Position numbers and translations under genes: made by a program. A stretch of DNA of 64,000 nucleotides from Microbacterium trichothecenolyticum (lineage in GTDB: Bacteria > Actinomycetota > Actinomycetes > Actinomycetales > Microbacteriaceae). Location of the stretch: positions 682,001-746,000 of the forward strand of contig NZ_JAUTBF010000001.1 of the NCBI RefSeq assembly GCF_030818955.1, given 5' to 3'. A model generated the notes under the pieces. That model saw nothing but the letters and a program-made list of their open reading frames with translations, had not been told where the DNA came from and searched no databases. Every line of letters starts with the position of its first letter. The first letter of the stretch is position 1. Below are positions 1-7,084 of this stretch, piece by piece.

Positions 1-307
1 CGCGGGCGCGTTTCTTGCCAAACGCCGACCACCAGCCGTTCTCCGACGTAATACGCCATGCGGTCCGGTCGGACATCGCCTCCCCGGCGTCGCGGGCCTC
101 ATCGGCGAGGAGGCGGTGTCCGAACTCGGGGTCGTCGCGGTGCGCGTCGAACAGCGCGTTCGCGCGAAATGCCTCCACCAGCTCCGCGTTGGTGATGGGG
201 TTGGCGAGCCAGCGGTAGTAGGGCTGGCGGGCGAGCTTGAGGACCCGGCACGTCACCGTGACGGGGATCCCGTCACCGGCGAGCTCTTTCACGAGCGGGT
301 AGAGCCT
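1..307 (-). CDS. IS3-family transposase OrfB, amino-terminal part (runs off the left edge)
   Basis: This is the reading frame entered from orfA by a -1 frameshift. Just after the slip it reads LYPLVKELAGDGIPVTVTCR and continues into RQPYYRWL, the typical amino-terminal region of IS3 OrfB, ahead of the DDE integrase core. About 100 residues are visible; the catalytic DDE core and carboxy terminus are outside the window, so activity cannot be judged. It is normally made as an OrfAB fusion that cuts and joins the element's ends. Confidence 0.8.
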
Positions 308-606
308 TTTCCCGGCAGATGCGCCTGCGACAGATACGCCGTCGCCCGTCGCAGCACCTCGACCTCCTGCTCCAGCAGCCGGTTGCGCGCCCGCAGTTCG
401 CGGACCTCGGCGTCTCGGTTAGTTGGCGACGGAGCACCGGTATCGGCAGCGGTCTTCTCGGCGCGGGAGCGGGCGAGCCACTTCGTGAGGGTCATCGGGT
501 GGACCCCGAAGTCGGCGGCGATTCGCTCGATCGTCACACCGGGCTCACGGTTCTCGGCGACACGCACCACGTCGTCGCGGAACTCCTTCGGATAAGGCTT
601 GGGCAC
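289..606 (-). CDS. IS3-family transposase OrfA (helix-turn-helix, leucine zipper)
   Basis: A protein of 105 residues beginning at a GTG (VPKPYPKEFRDDVV). It has the amino-terminal helix-turn-helix of IS3 OrfA (ERIAADFGVHPMTLTKWLAR) and a carboxy-terminal zipper-like coiled coil (VRELRARNRLLEQEVEVL), used in the family for end binding and multimerisation. The frame ends 16 codons after the zipper region, overlapping orfB in the -1 frame. An upstream ATG in the same frame is less likely because it lies at the element's terminus. The protein looks intact. Confidence 0.85.
   Translation of the reverse strand: MPKPYPKEFRDDVVRVAENREPGVTIERIAADFGVHPMTLTKWLARSRAEKTAADTGAPSPTNRDAEVRELRARNRLLEQEVEVLRRATAYLSQAHLPGKGSTRS
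306..310 (-). promoter_or_regulatory. A-AAA-G programmed -1 frameshift site of the IS3 element
   Basis: On the minus strand the codons GGA AAA GGC near the end of orfA contain A-AAA-G. A one-base backward slip turns the following codons into AGG CTC TAC CCG, which begins the conserved OrfB sequence. This is the known IS3-family mechanism for making OrfAB. Confidence 0.7.
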
Positions 607-657
607 GATGGCATCCTTCCAGGCCCGTCCTGCGGGGCAAGCCAGATCAGATGTCAC

Positions 658-1086
658 CTATCCGTGCAGCAGACCCAGCTGCTCCTGCACTGTCTCGTAC
701 CGGCGCAGGTAAACCTGCCGCCCGAGAGGTTTGTCGAGCTTGATGATCAAACGCTTGATGTATTGAGCGTGAAGCTCCTGCAGTTCCAGGTCGTAGCCGT
801 AGCCGTCGATGACCGCGGGGACGACAGGCGCGACGCGAAAGAATCCGCCGAAGATGAAGTAGTTCGGCCCGTACGGGTAATACTGCGCCCAAGCCATCAG
901 GTAACGGGCATCCCTCATGTTGTTGTTCGCGCTGACGGCGCGCCATCGGCTGAGGTTCAGCCATTCGGGGTGGTCGTCGACGAGGAAGTCCCATGCCTCG
1001 CCGCCGCCGTTGCCGGCACGCATGTTGAACTTCAGCTTCGTGGAGGCCGGCTCGGGCACGGGCAAGAAGTCCGCGAGGCGGATCAT
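658..1086 (-). pseudogene. GIY-YIG nuclease-family protein, amino-terminal fragment cut by the IS element
   Basis: The 142-residue frame (MIRLADFLPVPEP..., YYPYGPNYFIFGGFFRV, YIKRLIIKLDKPLGRQVYLRRY) resembles the amino-terminal, non-nuclease half of actinobacterial GIY-YIG-family proteins, from memory of the family. The frame stops three codons before the IS terminus, and the expected GIY-YIG catalytic half is absent, so the IS insertion or the events around it removed it. The visible part contains no frameshift. A second and much more degraded copy of the same sequence lies at 6885–7076. The family assignment is moderately confident; the truncation is clear from the abrupt end at the IS. Confidence 0.55.
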
Positions 1087-1147
1087 CGGTGGCCCGAGCT
1101 GGTTAACATGAATGAAGGCTACCGAGTGTGAATTCGCGACAGTTGCG

Positions 1148-1173
1148 CCCGATCAGACCTGTACGTGATCGGG
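1148..1173. repeat. Inverted repeat CCCGATCA-N10-TGATCGGG
   Basis: A perfect 8-base inverted repeat with a 10-base loop lies just past the 3' end of the minus-strand TOMM operon. It could be the operon's terminator (there is no T tract) or a protein-binding site for whatever lay upstream of the GIY-YIG gene. I cannot choose between these. Confidence 0.4.
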
Positions 1174-1208
1174 AAGACTCACCGCAAGTCCCGCCCGGAA
1201 CTCAGCAT

Positions 1209-1808
1209 TTATAGGAACCGAAGAGTTTCTCTTTCTGGCCCATAGACGGTTCGGCGAGTTGCCTGCGAGTCATTGAAGATGGGGTACCACGATGAGCGAG
1301 GTTCTGAGCATGGTTGGGCACGGACGGAGGTTCCGAAAACCTTCAAGTAGAAATTATCGCTGGCGCTTGGTCGAGGTGAATACAACCGGCTGCCGACGAT
1401 CCCCCCACCGATGCCGAGTTCGGTGGGATTGACGCCGGATACACCATGGCCCTCCCAGAGGCCCGTGGTGGCGCCCAACGGGTCGGCAAAGACGGCGATG
1501 CGGCCGGAGCAGCCGATGGGCACTGGTGGGGTGAGCGTCCTGCCGCCGGCCGCTCGAATGCGGTCGAGGGCGTCCTCCAGGTTGGGAGTGTGCAAGTAGG
1601 TGGCCCATTCGGTGGCCGCAGTGAGGCCGAACATCTTCGGGCCGATGGCCGCGACTTCCTGGTATCCGGCGTAGGCGATGCAGTAGGAATTCTGATCGGG
1701 TGCGGGTGCGAAGCTCCAACCGAAGTGCTGCGCATAGTAGCGACATGCCGCGACAACGTCGTCGACGCGAAGTTCCCACCAGCAGGGTTGGCCTTCCCGG
1801 ATTCTCAT
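1209..1808 (-). CDS. VOC-fold (glyoxalase/bleomycin-resistance type) protein, last gene of the TOMM operon
   Basis: A protein of 199 residues. Residues 1–125 form a recognisable VOC module (PCWWELRVDDVVAACRYYAQHFGWSF near the start, then ATYLHTPNLEDALDRIRAAGG, then FADPLGATTGLW). Related actinobacterial proteins usually have two such modules in about 260 residues; here the second is short and poorly conserved, so the protein is probably truncated or diverged. It starts with an ATGA overlap with the permease gene, so it is translated with the exporter. VOC proteins include antibiotic-binding resistance proteins such as those that sequester the bithiazole drug bleomycin. A self-protection role against an azole-containing peptide is my inference; an enzymatic role is also possible. 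Confidence 0.75.
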   Translation of the reverse strand: MRIREGQPCWWELRVDDVVAACRYYAQHFGWSFAPAPDQNSYCIAYAGYQEVAAIGPKMFGLTAATEWATYLHTPNLEDALDRIRAAGGRTLTPPVPIGCSGRIAVFADPLGATTGLWEGHGVSGVNPTELGIGGGIVGSRLYSPRPSASDNFYLKVFGTSVRAQPCSEPRSSWYPIFNDSQATRRTVYGPERETLRFL

Positions 1809-2524
1809 CGGTGCACGGTCCGTTCGACGCGGCGATACCCCACTCCCGCAGCGATCGCGAACACCGCCGCGTATCCCACACCGACCAGGATGGCTTGCCC
1901 GGCCGGCGCATTGGTGAGAGCGGCGTAGATGAGGTCCATCCATGCGCCGGTGGGTGACCAGGGATGAATAGCACCGAGCAGACCGTCGGTGACGGGTCCG
2001 AACAGTCCGCCGATGAAGGACAAGGGAAAGTAGATCAGGTTCGTGATACTGGCGGCACCGCGGGCGGGAAGCCAGTAGCCCAGGGCGAGCCCGAACAGCC
2101 CGTGAACGATCGCACCGAGGAGGAGCGCTCCGAGGACGGCTGCCACAGTCGGGACGGACAGCGGGTGGAGCTTGCCTGCGACGAACGCTGCGGCGGAGAT
2201 CGGGATGCAGAAGGCGGTGGAGAAGAGTGCGCCAGAGGTAAGGAGCGCAGCAATGCGCTGCCATGCCCGTCCGGGCAGGGTGAGGGTGTACGTATTCCAT
2301 GGGTCGTCTCTGGTGGCGGCGATGCCGACACCGAACTGGAACATCATCGTCCCGAGGATCGCGAAGGCGCAGTACCCCAGGTAAATCAGGTCGGTGCTAC
2401 CAGGTTGTTGGAGGCCAAGAAAGAGGTAGAGAACCGTCGGAAAGACCGCGAGCGGTAGCAGGAAGGAGGGTAGTCGCAGCAGTTCTTGGACGCTCGCCCG
2501 AACCGAGGCGATGACGATGCTCAC
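1805..2524 (-). CDS. ABC-2-type transporter permease of the TOMM operon
   Basis: A protein of 239 residues starting at a GTG that overlaps the ATPase stop codon (GTGA). About six hydrophobic segments are visible, for example around FLLPLAVFPTVLYLFLGL, LIYLGYCAFAILGTMM, VAAVLGALLLGAIVHGLFGL and AILVGVGYAAVFAIAAGV, which is the usual layout of ABC-2 export permeases. With the adjoining ATPase it should form a small homodimeric exporter for the mature modified peptide or provide self-immunity. Overlapping starts and stops on both sides place it firmly in the operon. Confidence 0.85.
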   Translation of the reverse strand: MSIVIASVRASVQELLRLPSFLLPLAVFPTVLYLFLGLQQPGSTDLIYLGYCAFAILGTMMFQFGVGIAATRDDPWNTYTLTLPGRAWQRIAALLTSGALFSTAFCIPISAAAFVAGKLHPLSVPTVAAVLGALLLGAIVHGLFGLALGYWLPARGAASITNLIYFPLSFIGGLFGPVTDGLLGAIHPWSPTGAWMDLIYAALTNAPAGQAILVGVGYAAVFAIAAGVGYRRVERTVHR

Positions 2525-3450
2525 CGCTGACCGTCCGTCTTCACATCGTTGCGGCCATTGTCGCCTCCGGCCAGGAGCGACTCGATCGCCTCCGCCAGGG
2601 TGGGCTTCCGGATGAGCAGCCCCGGATTGGGAAGGGTGTTCAGGATCAGTCGCGCTACCGCATCCGGCCGCTCGGTGATGGCCTCCACTCGACCGCAGGA
2701 AAGGCTCACGCGGGCACCCGGGTCGCACCGATAGATCATGGGCAGCACCTGGTCGACCGTGCTCGTGAACGTGAGTGTGATTCCATCGAGTTGGTCCTTG
2801 ATCCCGGCGACGTCGTCGGACGCCACGAGCCGCCCATGAGCAATGAGCTGGATGGTGTTGGCAATCTGTTCTACTTCCCCCAGATCGTGAGAGGCGACCA
2901 GCACGGTGCGGCCCTCCTGTCCGAGAGCTCTGATCAGTTGGTGCAGCTGCTGCTGACCGGGGACGTCCAAACCGGCAACAGGTTCATCCAGAACCACCAC
3001 CGGCGCGTTCCCCACGAGCGCGCACGCCAATCCGAGACGACGCGTCTGCCCGCCAGACAGCCCCCCACACAAGGACCTAGCCTGTTCTGCTAACCCGGCC
3101 CAATTGAGTACCTCGCGCACCGGCACTGGGGCGGGATAGTGCGCGGCAACCAAGCGCAGGACCTCCTCGACCGTCAAGGTGGCAGGGAAAGTCAATGCTT
3201 GCGGGGCGAAGCCGATCAGCTTGGAGGCTTCACCACCGCGTCGGACTCGGTGATCGGCAACCCACACCTCGCCGCGGTCGGGCCGACGAGCGCCGGTCAA
3301 CAGCGCGAACGCAGTCGACTTTCCCGCTCCATTGGCCCCAAGGATGCAATGAACACCCGCGCCGAGGGACAAGCTAAAATCGTCCAACGCCGCCACTTCA
3401 CCGAAATGTTTACTCACCCGTCTCCACTGAACGGTGGTTGCAGTACTCAT
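2521..3450 (-). CDS. ABC transporter ATP-binding protein of the TOMM operon
   Basis: A protein of 309 residues. Walker A is GANGAGKST (residues 38–46), the signature is LSGGQ (131–135), Walker B is VVVLDEP (151–157), and the switch histidine lies in VLVASHDL (about 188). All catalytic motifs are present. The start is the ATG overlapping the dehydrogenase stop (ATGA at 3447–3450). The last 90 residues are an accessory domain of the kind found on ABC-2 exporter ATPases. It drives the adjoining permease, and by position exports or protects against the azole peptide. Confidence 0.9.
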   Translation of the reverse strand: MSTATTVQWRRVSKHFGEVAALDDFSLSLGAGVHCILGANGAGKSTAFALLTGARRPDRGEVWVADHRVRRGGEASKLIGFAPQALTFPATLTVEEVLRLVAAHYPAPVPVREVLNWAGLAEQARSLCGGLSGGQTRRLGLACALVGNAPVVVLDEPVAGLDVPGQQQLHQLIRALGQEGRTVLVASHDLGEVEQIANTIQLIAHGRLVASDDVAGIKDQLDGITLTFTSTVDQVLPMIYRCDPGARVSLSCGRVEAITERPDAVARLILNTLPNPGLLIRKPTLAEAIESLLAGGDNGRNDVKTDGQR

Positions 3451-4244
3451 GAGATTTCGATCGGGTGTCCGAAGGCAGCACTGTGCACGGCGGAGGCAGC
3501 GACGCCATCCAATCCGAATGTTGTATCCACATCCCGGTCGAAGAAGCCACCGACGGTGCACGCGCCGATACCTTCCGCTTCGGCGATGAGAAGCATGCTC
3601 TGCACGAGGTGCCCGGCCTCAATCAGGGCGAACCGGTATGCGCGCTGTCCGTACTTCACGCGAACACGATCAAAATTAGCGACAGTGAACACATGGAACG
3701 CTGCTGTCCCGGCGAGATCCTGGTAGGCCAGCACCGAAATGAGCCATTCCCGCGGGTCGCGGGTGATGTTCAACGGCAGAAGACGGTGATGATAGGGATC
3801 ATATCCGTAGAAGCCTGCGTGAACATCATCGACGTTTGCAACGGTGACGTAGCAGTCCAACGGATACAGCGCCCCTGGTGACGGCGTTCCTCTCCCGTAT
3901 GCGGTTGTGATCCCAGCTGCCTCGTCAAGCACCCGATAGAGTACCTGGCTGGCCACCGGCCGCCCGTCATCGAAAATGGGCAGGGATCGGCGGGATCGGA
4001 GAGCGTCGATCACACCCACAACGCTTTCCTGAGTGTCCTCGGGTGCGCGTATTGCCGAGGGGCCGGAGGCGAATACCGTTGGCGTACCGAAGCGCGCCAA
4101 CGCTGCCGGATCGGTCGCGAACTCGTACGCGTACGCCTCGGAATAGGCCCCGCTCACCAGCGGCGACATCTTGGAAGCTACGAGGAAATTTTCCGCCGGG
4201 TCGTCCAGACCGGGCACCGGCAGCGGTCGGAACTGATCATTCAC
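3447..4244 (-). CDS. SagB-type FMN-dependent azoline dehydrogenase (TOMM B protein)
   Basis: A nitroreductase-fold protein of 265 residues. Visible family features are the LRSRRS segment (82–87), the flavin-binding PSPGALYPL (121–129), and KYGQRAYR with the Lys-Tyr pair (197–198) known to be needed in McbC/SagB enzymes, followed by FALIEAGHLVQ. It should oxidise azolines to aromatic thiazoles and oxazoles with FMN. I chose the GTG at 4244 because AAAGGGG sits five bases upstream; a GTG at 4259 overlapping the YcaO stop is the alternative and would add five residues. The YcaO and E1-like genes next to it separate it from ordinary nitroreductases. Confidence 0.88.
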   Translation of the reverse strand: MNDQFRPLPVPGLDDPAENFLVASKMSPLVSGAYSEAYAYEFATDPAALARFGTPTVFASGPSAIRAPEDTQESVVGVIDALRSRRSLPIFDDGRPVASQVLYRVLDEAAGITTAYGRGTPSPGALYPLDCYVTVANVDDVHAGFYGYDPYHHRLLPLNITRDPREWLISVLAYQDLAGTAAFHVFTVANFDRVRVKYGQRAYRFALIEAGHLVQSMLLIAEAEGIGACTVGGFFDRDVDTTFGLDGVAASAVHSAAFGHPIEIS

Positions 4245-4255
4245 GAGGGCCCCTT

Positions 4256-5503
4256 TCACGGAAACGGATGAGGAACAGCGTTGGCAATCACCGGCAGCTG
4301 CGCCCGGTGGATTGCGGTGACGTCGAGGGTCGCGGCATTCGGGCTGAGCGCGCGGATCACATGCCAGCCTGCAGTTCGGACATCTGAAGAAGCGACGTCC
4401 GCCAAGTACACGGTCCACCCGGCACTTGCGCATCGGGACAAGGCACCCTCGAGGGTGAGTTCCGGTCCGGCCAAGAACTCAGTGACGCTGATGCGGGAAC
4501 CGCTGTCGATGAATGCGTTCAGCGGCTTGTTGACCGGGTTGGCGTGAAGAGCGATGTGAGACTCCAACGACACCATCTCGTCAGTGAACCGTGCAGGTTC
4601 GATCGTCGTGGCCCAATTATGCGTGTGGACGCATTCGATGAAAGCTGCCCGCAGAGCCTGCTGGAGGGTTGGCTTGGCGGCGCACCCGACAGCGAGCCCG
4701 ACGGTCTCAGAGCGAGCGCAAGCCAGCACACCGGACAGCCCACCGACCGCCGGCATCTTCACAAATCGAACCCGCACTCCCCGGAGTTGCACTCGCTTGG
4801 CCATCGCAGTGGCCTCGGGGTCAAGAGCACCGCTCTTCAGAACGTCCTCCAACGTCACGACGGGGTGCGTGAAGCCTCCGTACCATGCTCGGAGGAAGCT
4901 GTCTCGTTCGATAAGTTCGAACACCGCGGCCCGAGCTGCGGCTCCCGCCGTGCGGTGCGCGGCCAGCCCGTTGGAGGAAATGGTGCACCACTGACTTTCC
5001 CCGGTGGCACGCAGGTACACCAAGTCAGCTGGAACTCCCACCTGGTCCCCGCTGATCGGATCAACAGCCCAGACGTGTGCAACCTCGCCCGTTGCCGGCG
5101 GTGGGCTGAAGGGAAATCCCGGTGTTTGGTACTGGTCGTGGGTGAAGGGGAGCCACTGGGCCAGGCCCGTCCGGCGCTCGACGGGGATCTCGGGGAACGT
5201 GTCTGGAGTGATCGCCGCTGCGTATCGCTCGATCACTTCCCCCGTGCCCGATCCAATCAGTTGCTCCGCCGTGAAGCCAAACCCGGTAGCCGGTCGCGCC
5301 GGCGCATCAGTCAGGGTGAATGCGGGCAGGCGTGGCATGTCCATCATCACGGCTGCCGCTTGTATGTTCCCCGGTCGCACTCGGGTTGGGATGACGCGGC
5401 TGATGACCCCGAAATCGGGGCCTATGAGTCCGTCGCGGAGCTGTCGGGGCGCAACCAGGGATAACTGGTCGAGTAGGTCTCGATCGCGGAACAGGTTGGG
5501 CAC
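4256..5503 (-). CDS. YcaO cyclodehydratase (TOMM D protein)
   Basis: A YcaO protein of about 415 residues that uses ATP to activate the peptide backbone and cyclise Cys, Ser and Thr into azolines. ATP-site motifs are visible: SGTGEVIERYA (about 85–95), SSNGLAAHRTAGAAARAA (176 on) and ELIERD (196–201). The carboxy terminus is PHPFP, matching the P-x-P-x-P end typical of azoline-forming YcaO proteins and not of other YcaO types. The start is uncertain: a GTG at 5503 has GGAG nine bases upstream, and a TTG at 5518 is possible. Either overlaps the preceding gene by more than 80 bases in another frame, which is unusual. No frame damage is seen. Confidence 0.92.
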   Translation of the reverse strand: MPNLFRDRDLLDQLSLVAPRQLRDGLIGPDFGVISRVIPTRVRPGNIQAAAVMMDMPRLPAFTLTDAPARPATGFGFTAEQLIGSGTGEVIERYAAAITPDTFPEIPVERRTGLAQWLPFTHDQYQTPGFPFSPPPATGEVAHVWAVDPISGDQVGVPADLVYLRATGESQWCTISSNGLAAHRTAGAAARAAVFELIERDSFLRAWYGGFTHPVVTLEDVLKSGALDPEATAMAKRVQLRGVRVRFVKMPAVGGLSGVLACARSETVGLAVGCAAKPTLQQALRAAFIECVHTHNWATTIEPARFTDEMVSLESHIALHANPVNKPLNAFIDSGSRISVTEFLAGPELTLEGALSRCASAGWTVYLADVASSDVRTAGWHVIRALSPNAATLDVTAIHRAQLPVIANAVPHPFP

Positions 5504-6306
5504 CGGGGCACGCTCCAAACTCGTGAGGTGTACATGGTGAGATCGGTCAAGTTCAGCGATGTTGCATGCCCCACCGCGTCGTCATCGCGGCTCACAAACG
5601 CTCGTTTGATCAACCGAACGCCCACACGGGCGGCGAGCGCCAGGTCCTCCGTCTTCCAGCGCCGCACAAACGCCGGGCTTTCCGTCAGCGCCCAGTAGTC
5701 GTCGGCGTTTACTGCCGTGCCGCTATTTCGCAATCGCAGACACGTGTAGCACGCGGTGACCGGGGGGAGCGCTAGTGGGCCGATCAAGGCCGCCCGCCCG
5801 TTCGGGGCGCTCAAGGGCAGGTGCGGCCGCTGCGCTGTCCAAGCGGCGACTGCCATCTTCGACAGCTCCGCGGGGGCGGAGGACACAAGGAAAATGACAT
5901 CGGCTAGCTCTGACGCCGTGGTCGTGACGTCTTCTGCCTCCGTCAACGCCGAACGCACCACGGATGCCAGAGCCTCATCGTCGCTCTCGACACCGATGTG
6001 CAGCGCACGATTCTCGGTCAGCGCATAGTCGAACGTCGCTGCTAGACCCGGAGTGTGGGTACGCCGTCGCGCCGGGTACGTCGTGAGTACGCCCGCGGAG
6101 ATTAACCGTTCGGCCAGATCGATCGCGTCGACCTCCGGGACGGCCTGCGTCAGATGTTCGGGGGAAACCCCGCCGGACATGGCGCTGAAGAAACGCTCCA
6201 CCAGTTTCCCCTCGGTGGGGAACCGCAAGGTGGTGCGGTCTCGCACGACGACAAAGCCGTCCCGGAAATCGCACCACCCCACGCCCGGAGCAAGCCGGTA
6301 CTGCAT
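5422..6306 (-). CDS. E1-like TOMM cyclodehydratase partner / leader-binding protein (C protein)
   Basis: A protein of 294 residues. The first 80 residues (MQYRLAPGVGWCDFRDGFVV..., LAERLISAGVLTTYP) look like the winged-helix leader-recognition domain found at the start of TOMM C proteins. The rest is a diverged E1/ThiF-like domain with two cysteine pairs, CYTC (186, 189) and CPTC (269, 272), likely a zinc site. It should bind the precursor's leader and deliver it to the YcaO enzyme. The ATG is three bases past the precursor stop codon (TGAGCATG), so the two are probably translationally coupled. Its last 80 bases or so also encode the start of the YcaO protein in another frame. Confidence 0.82.
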   Translation of the reverse strand: MQYRLAPGVGWCDFRDGFVVVRDRTTLRFPTEGKLVERFFSAMSGGVSPEHLTQAVPEVDAIDLAERLISAGVLTTYPARRRTHTPGLAATFDYALTENRALHIGVESDDEALASVVRSALTEAEDVTTTASELADVIFLVSSAPAELSKMAVAAWTAQRPHLPLSAPNGRAALIGPLALPPVTACYTCLRLRNSGTAVNADDYWALTESPAFVRRWKTEDLALAARVGVRLIKRAFVSRDDDAVGHATSLNLTDLTMYTSRVWSVPRCPTCSAIETYSTSYPWLRPDSSATDS

Positions 6307-6308
6307 GC

Positions 6309-6476
6309 TCAGTTCTTTCTTCTCCCACCCGCGCAGCAGGACGTCGTGGTCGAGGTACACAGCGAGAAGTCCATGGTGTACGTGTCCGCACCCGGACCCG
6401 TCATCTCGAACTCAATTTTGACTGCATCAGACATGGGCGCGCACGCGGGCGCAGGCTCCATCGTTGCGATACTCAT
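6309..6476 (-). CDS. TOMM precursor peptide, 55 residues with a CTSTTTSCC core
   Basis: A short gene directly upstream of the modification genes. An AAAGGAG ribosome-binding site stands five bases before the ATG. The peptide starts MSIATMEPAPACAPMSDAVK, continues with an acidic, hydrophobic leader (IEFEMTGPGADTYTMDFSL), then has Cys40-Thr-Ser-Thr-Thr-Thr-Ser-Cys-Cys48, nine successive cyclisable residues, and ends AGGRRKN. This is the layout expected of an azole-peptide substrate: leader first, Cys/Ser/Thr core near the carboxy terminus. A leader cysteine (Cys12) is probably not modified. The cleavage site is not evident; a cut before or within MDFSL is a guess. I do not recognise the sequence as any characterised peptide. 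Its length makes it easy to miss in automatic annotation. Confidence 0.88.
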   Translation of the reverse strand: MSIATMEPAPACAPMSDAVKIEFEMTGPGADTYTMDFSLCTSTTTSCCAGGRRKN

Positions 6477-6884
6477 TGCTACTCCTTTCGGTCGACTTGC
6501 GTCGGGGGCTCCACCGCGTCAAACCATCAGCAGTGATGCGTCTCCCACCTCGATTCGTAGCGTCGTCTCGCGGGCGAAAGCTGCGGACGCGCGAACCTTG
6601 CAGACAGGGTGAGAGTCGAGAAAAGGGGCCTTTACCGCCCGCACAAGTCGATGAGGCGGCTCGCGTGTTCGAGAGTTGGGTACGCGATCTGAGGCCGGCT
6701 CTCGATACCTGGCTCATCCTCCTAGTCGTCATCCCTCTGTCACCGCTCACCCATGGTGCGTCGGAGCGATAAGCGGTGTGAACCACCTGATCGGTGAGGC
6801 AGCTATGCATGACGCGCCTGCGCTCCACGTGGAGCGAAGCCCATCCTGCAGACGGCATGCGGCGCACGACAAGGAGCGAGCTGC
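6477..6884. other. Region upstream of the TOMM operon without a convincing gene
   Basis: This stretch should hold the operon promoter on the minus strand. A TTGACG that could be a -35 lies about 45 bases before the precursor's ribosome-binding site, but I see no good -10 at a proper distance. Open frames exist on both strands but have no recognisable sequence, no matching ribosome-binding sites and atypical composition. The sequence looks like decayed DNA joined to the second GIY-YIG remnant. Confidence 0.4.
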
Positions 6885-7076
6885 TCCTGCACGGTCGTAC
6901 CTGCGAAGATCGCCCTGTCGCCCTAGTGACTTGTCGAGCTCGATGACCAGACGCTCGATGTACTGGGCTCCACGTGGTAGCCGGAGCCGTCCGTCACGGA
7001 ACGCATCACTGGCGTGATCCGGAGAAGATCGCCGAAGAAGATCCCACGTTTCATCGCCGCCGTTGCCGGCACGCAT
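6885..7076 (-). pseudogene. Second, internally deleted copy of the GIY-YIG-family gene
   Basis: Read on the minus strand this begins MRAGNGGDETWDLL and later has YIERLVIELDKSLGRQGDLRRYD. These match MRAGNGGGEAWDFL and YIKRLIIKLDKPLGRQVYLRRYE in the fragment at 658–1086. Most of the middle is deleted and both ends are lost, so it is a dead remnant. The two remnants have the same orientation and bracket the TOMM operon. Confidence 0.7.
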
Positions 7077-7084
7077 GTGGGAAT

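Larger units (their letters stand above)
1..655 (-). mobile_element. IS3-family insertion sequence, one end only
   Basis: The window starts inside an IS3-type element read on the minus strand. The orfA end is complete and lies against a truncated host gene near 653–657; the rest of orfB and the far terminus lie beyond position 1. The two-frame orfA/orfB layout with an A-rich slippage site is the IS3-family hallmark. I could not fix the terminal inverted repeat because only one end is visible, so the right boundary is good to within a few bases. Confidence 0.8.

Noticed and set aside
3447..4244. Ordinary nitroreductase
   Set aside because: The Lys-Tyr pair, the PSPGALYPL motif and its place next to YcaO point to the SagB-type azoline dehydrogenase.
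1209..6476. Thiopeptide cluster
   Set aside because: The core resembles thiopeptide cores in Cys/Ser/Thr content, but there are no LanB-like dehydratase or cycloaddition genes, so a linear azole peptide is the better reading.
6464..6772. A 102-codon plus-strand frame with a hydrophobic stretch (LDTWLILLVVIPLSPLTHG)
   Set aside because: It is antisense to the operon's upstream region, has no ribosome-binding site or known relatives that I recognise, and its first third runs opposite the precursor's promoter region.
6427..6867. A 146-codon minus-strand frame overlapping the precursor gene in another frame
   Set aside because: No family resemblance, no ribosome-binding site, biased Arg/Ser composition, and its end overlaps the well-supported precursor.
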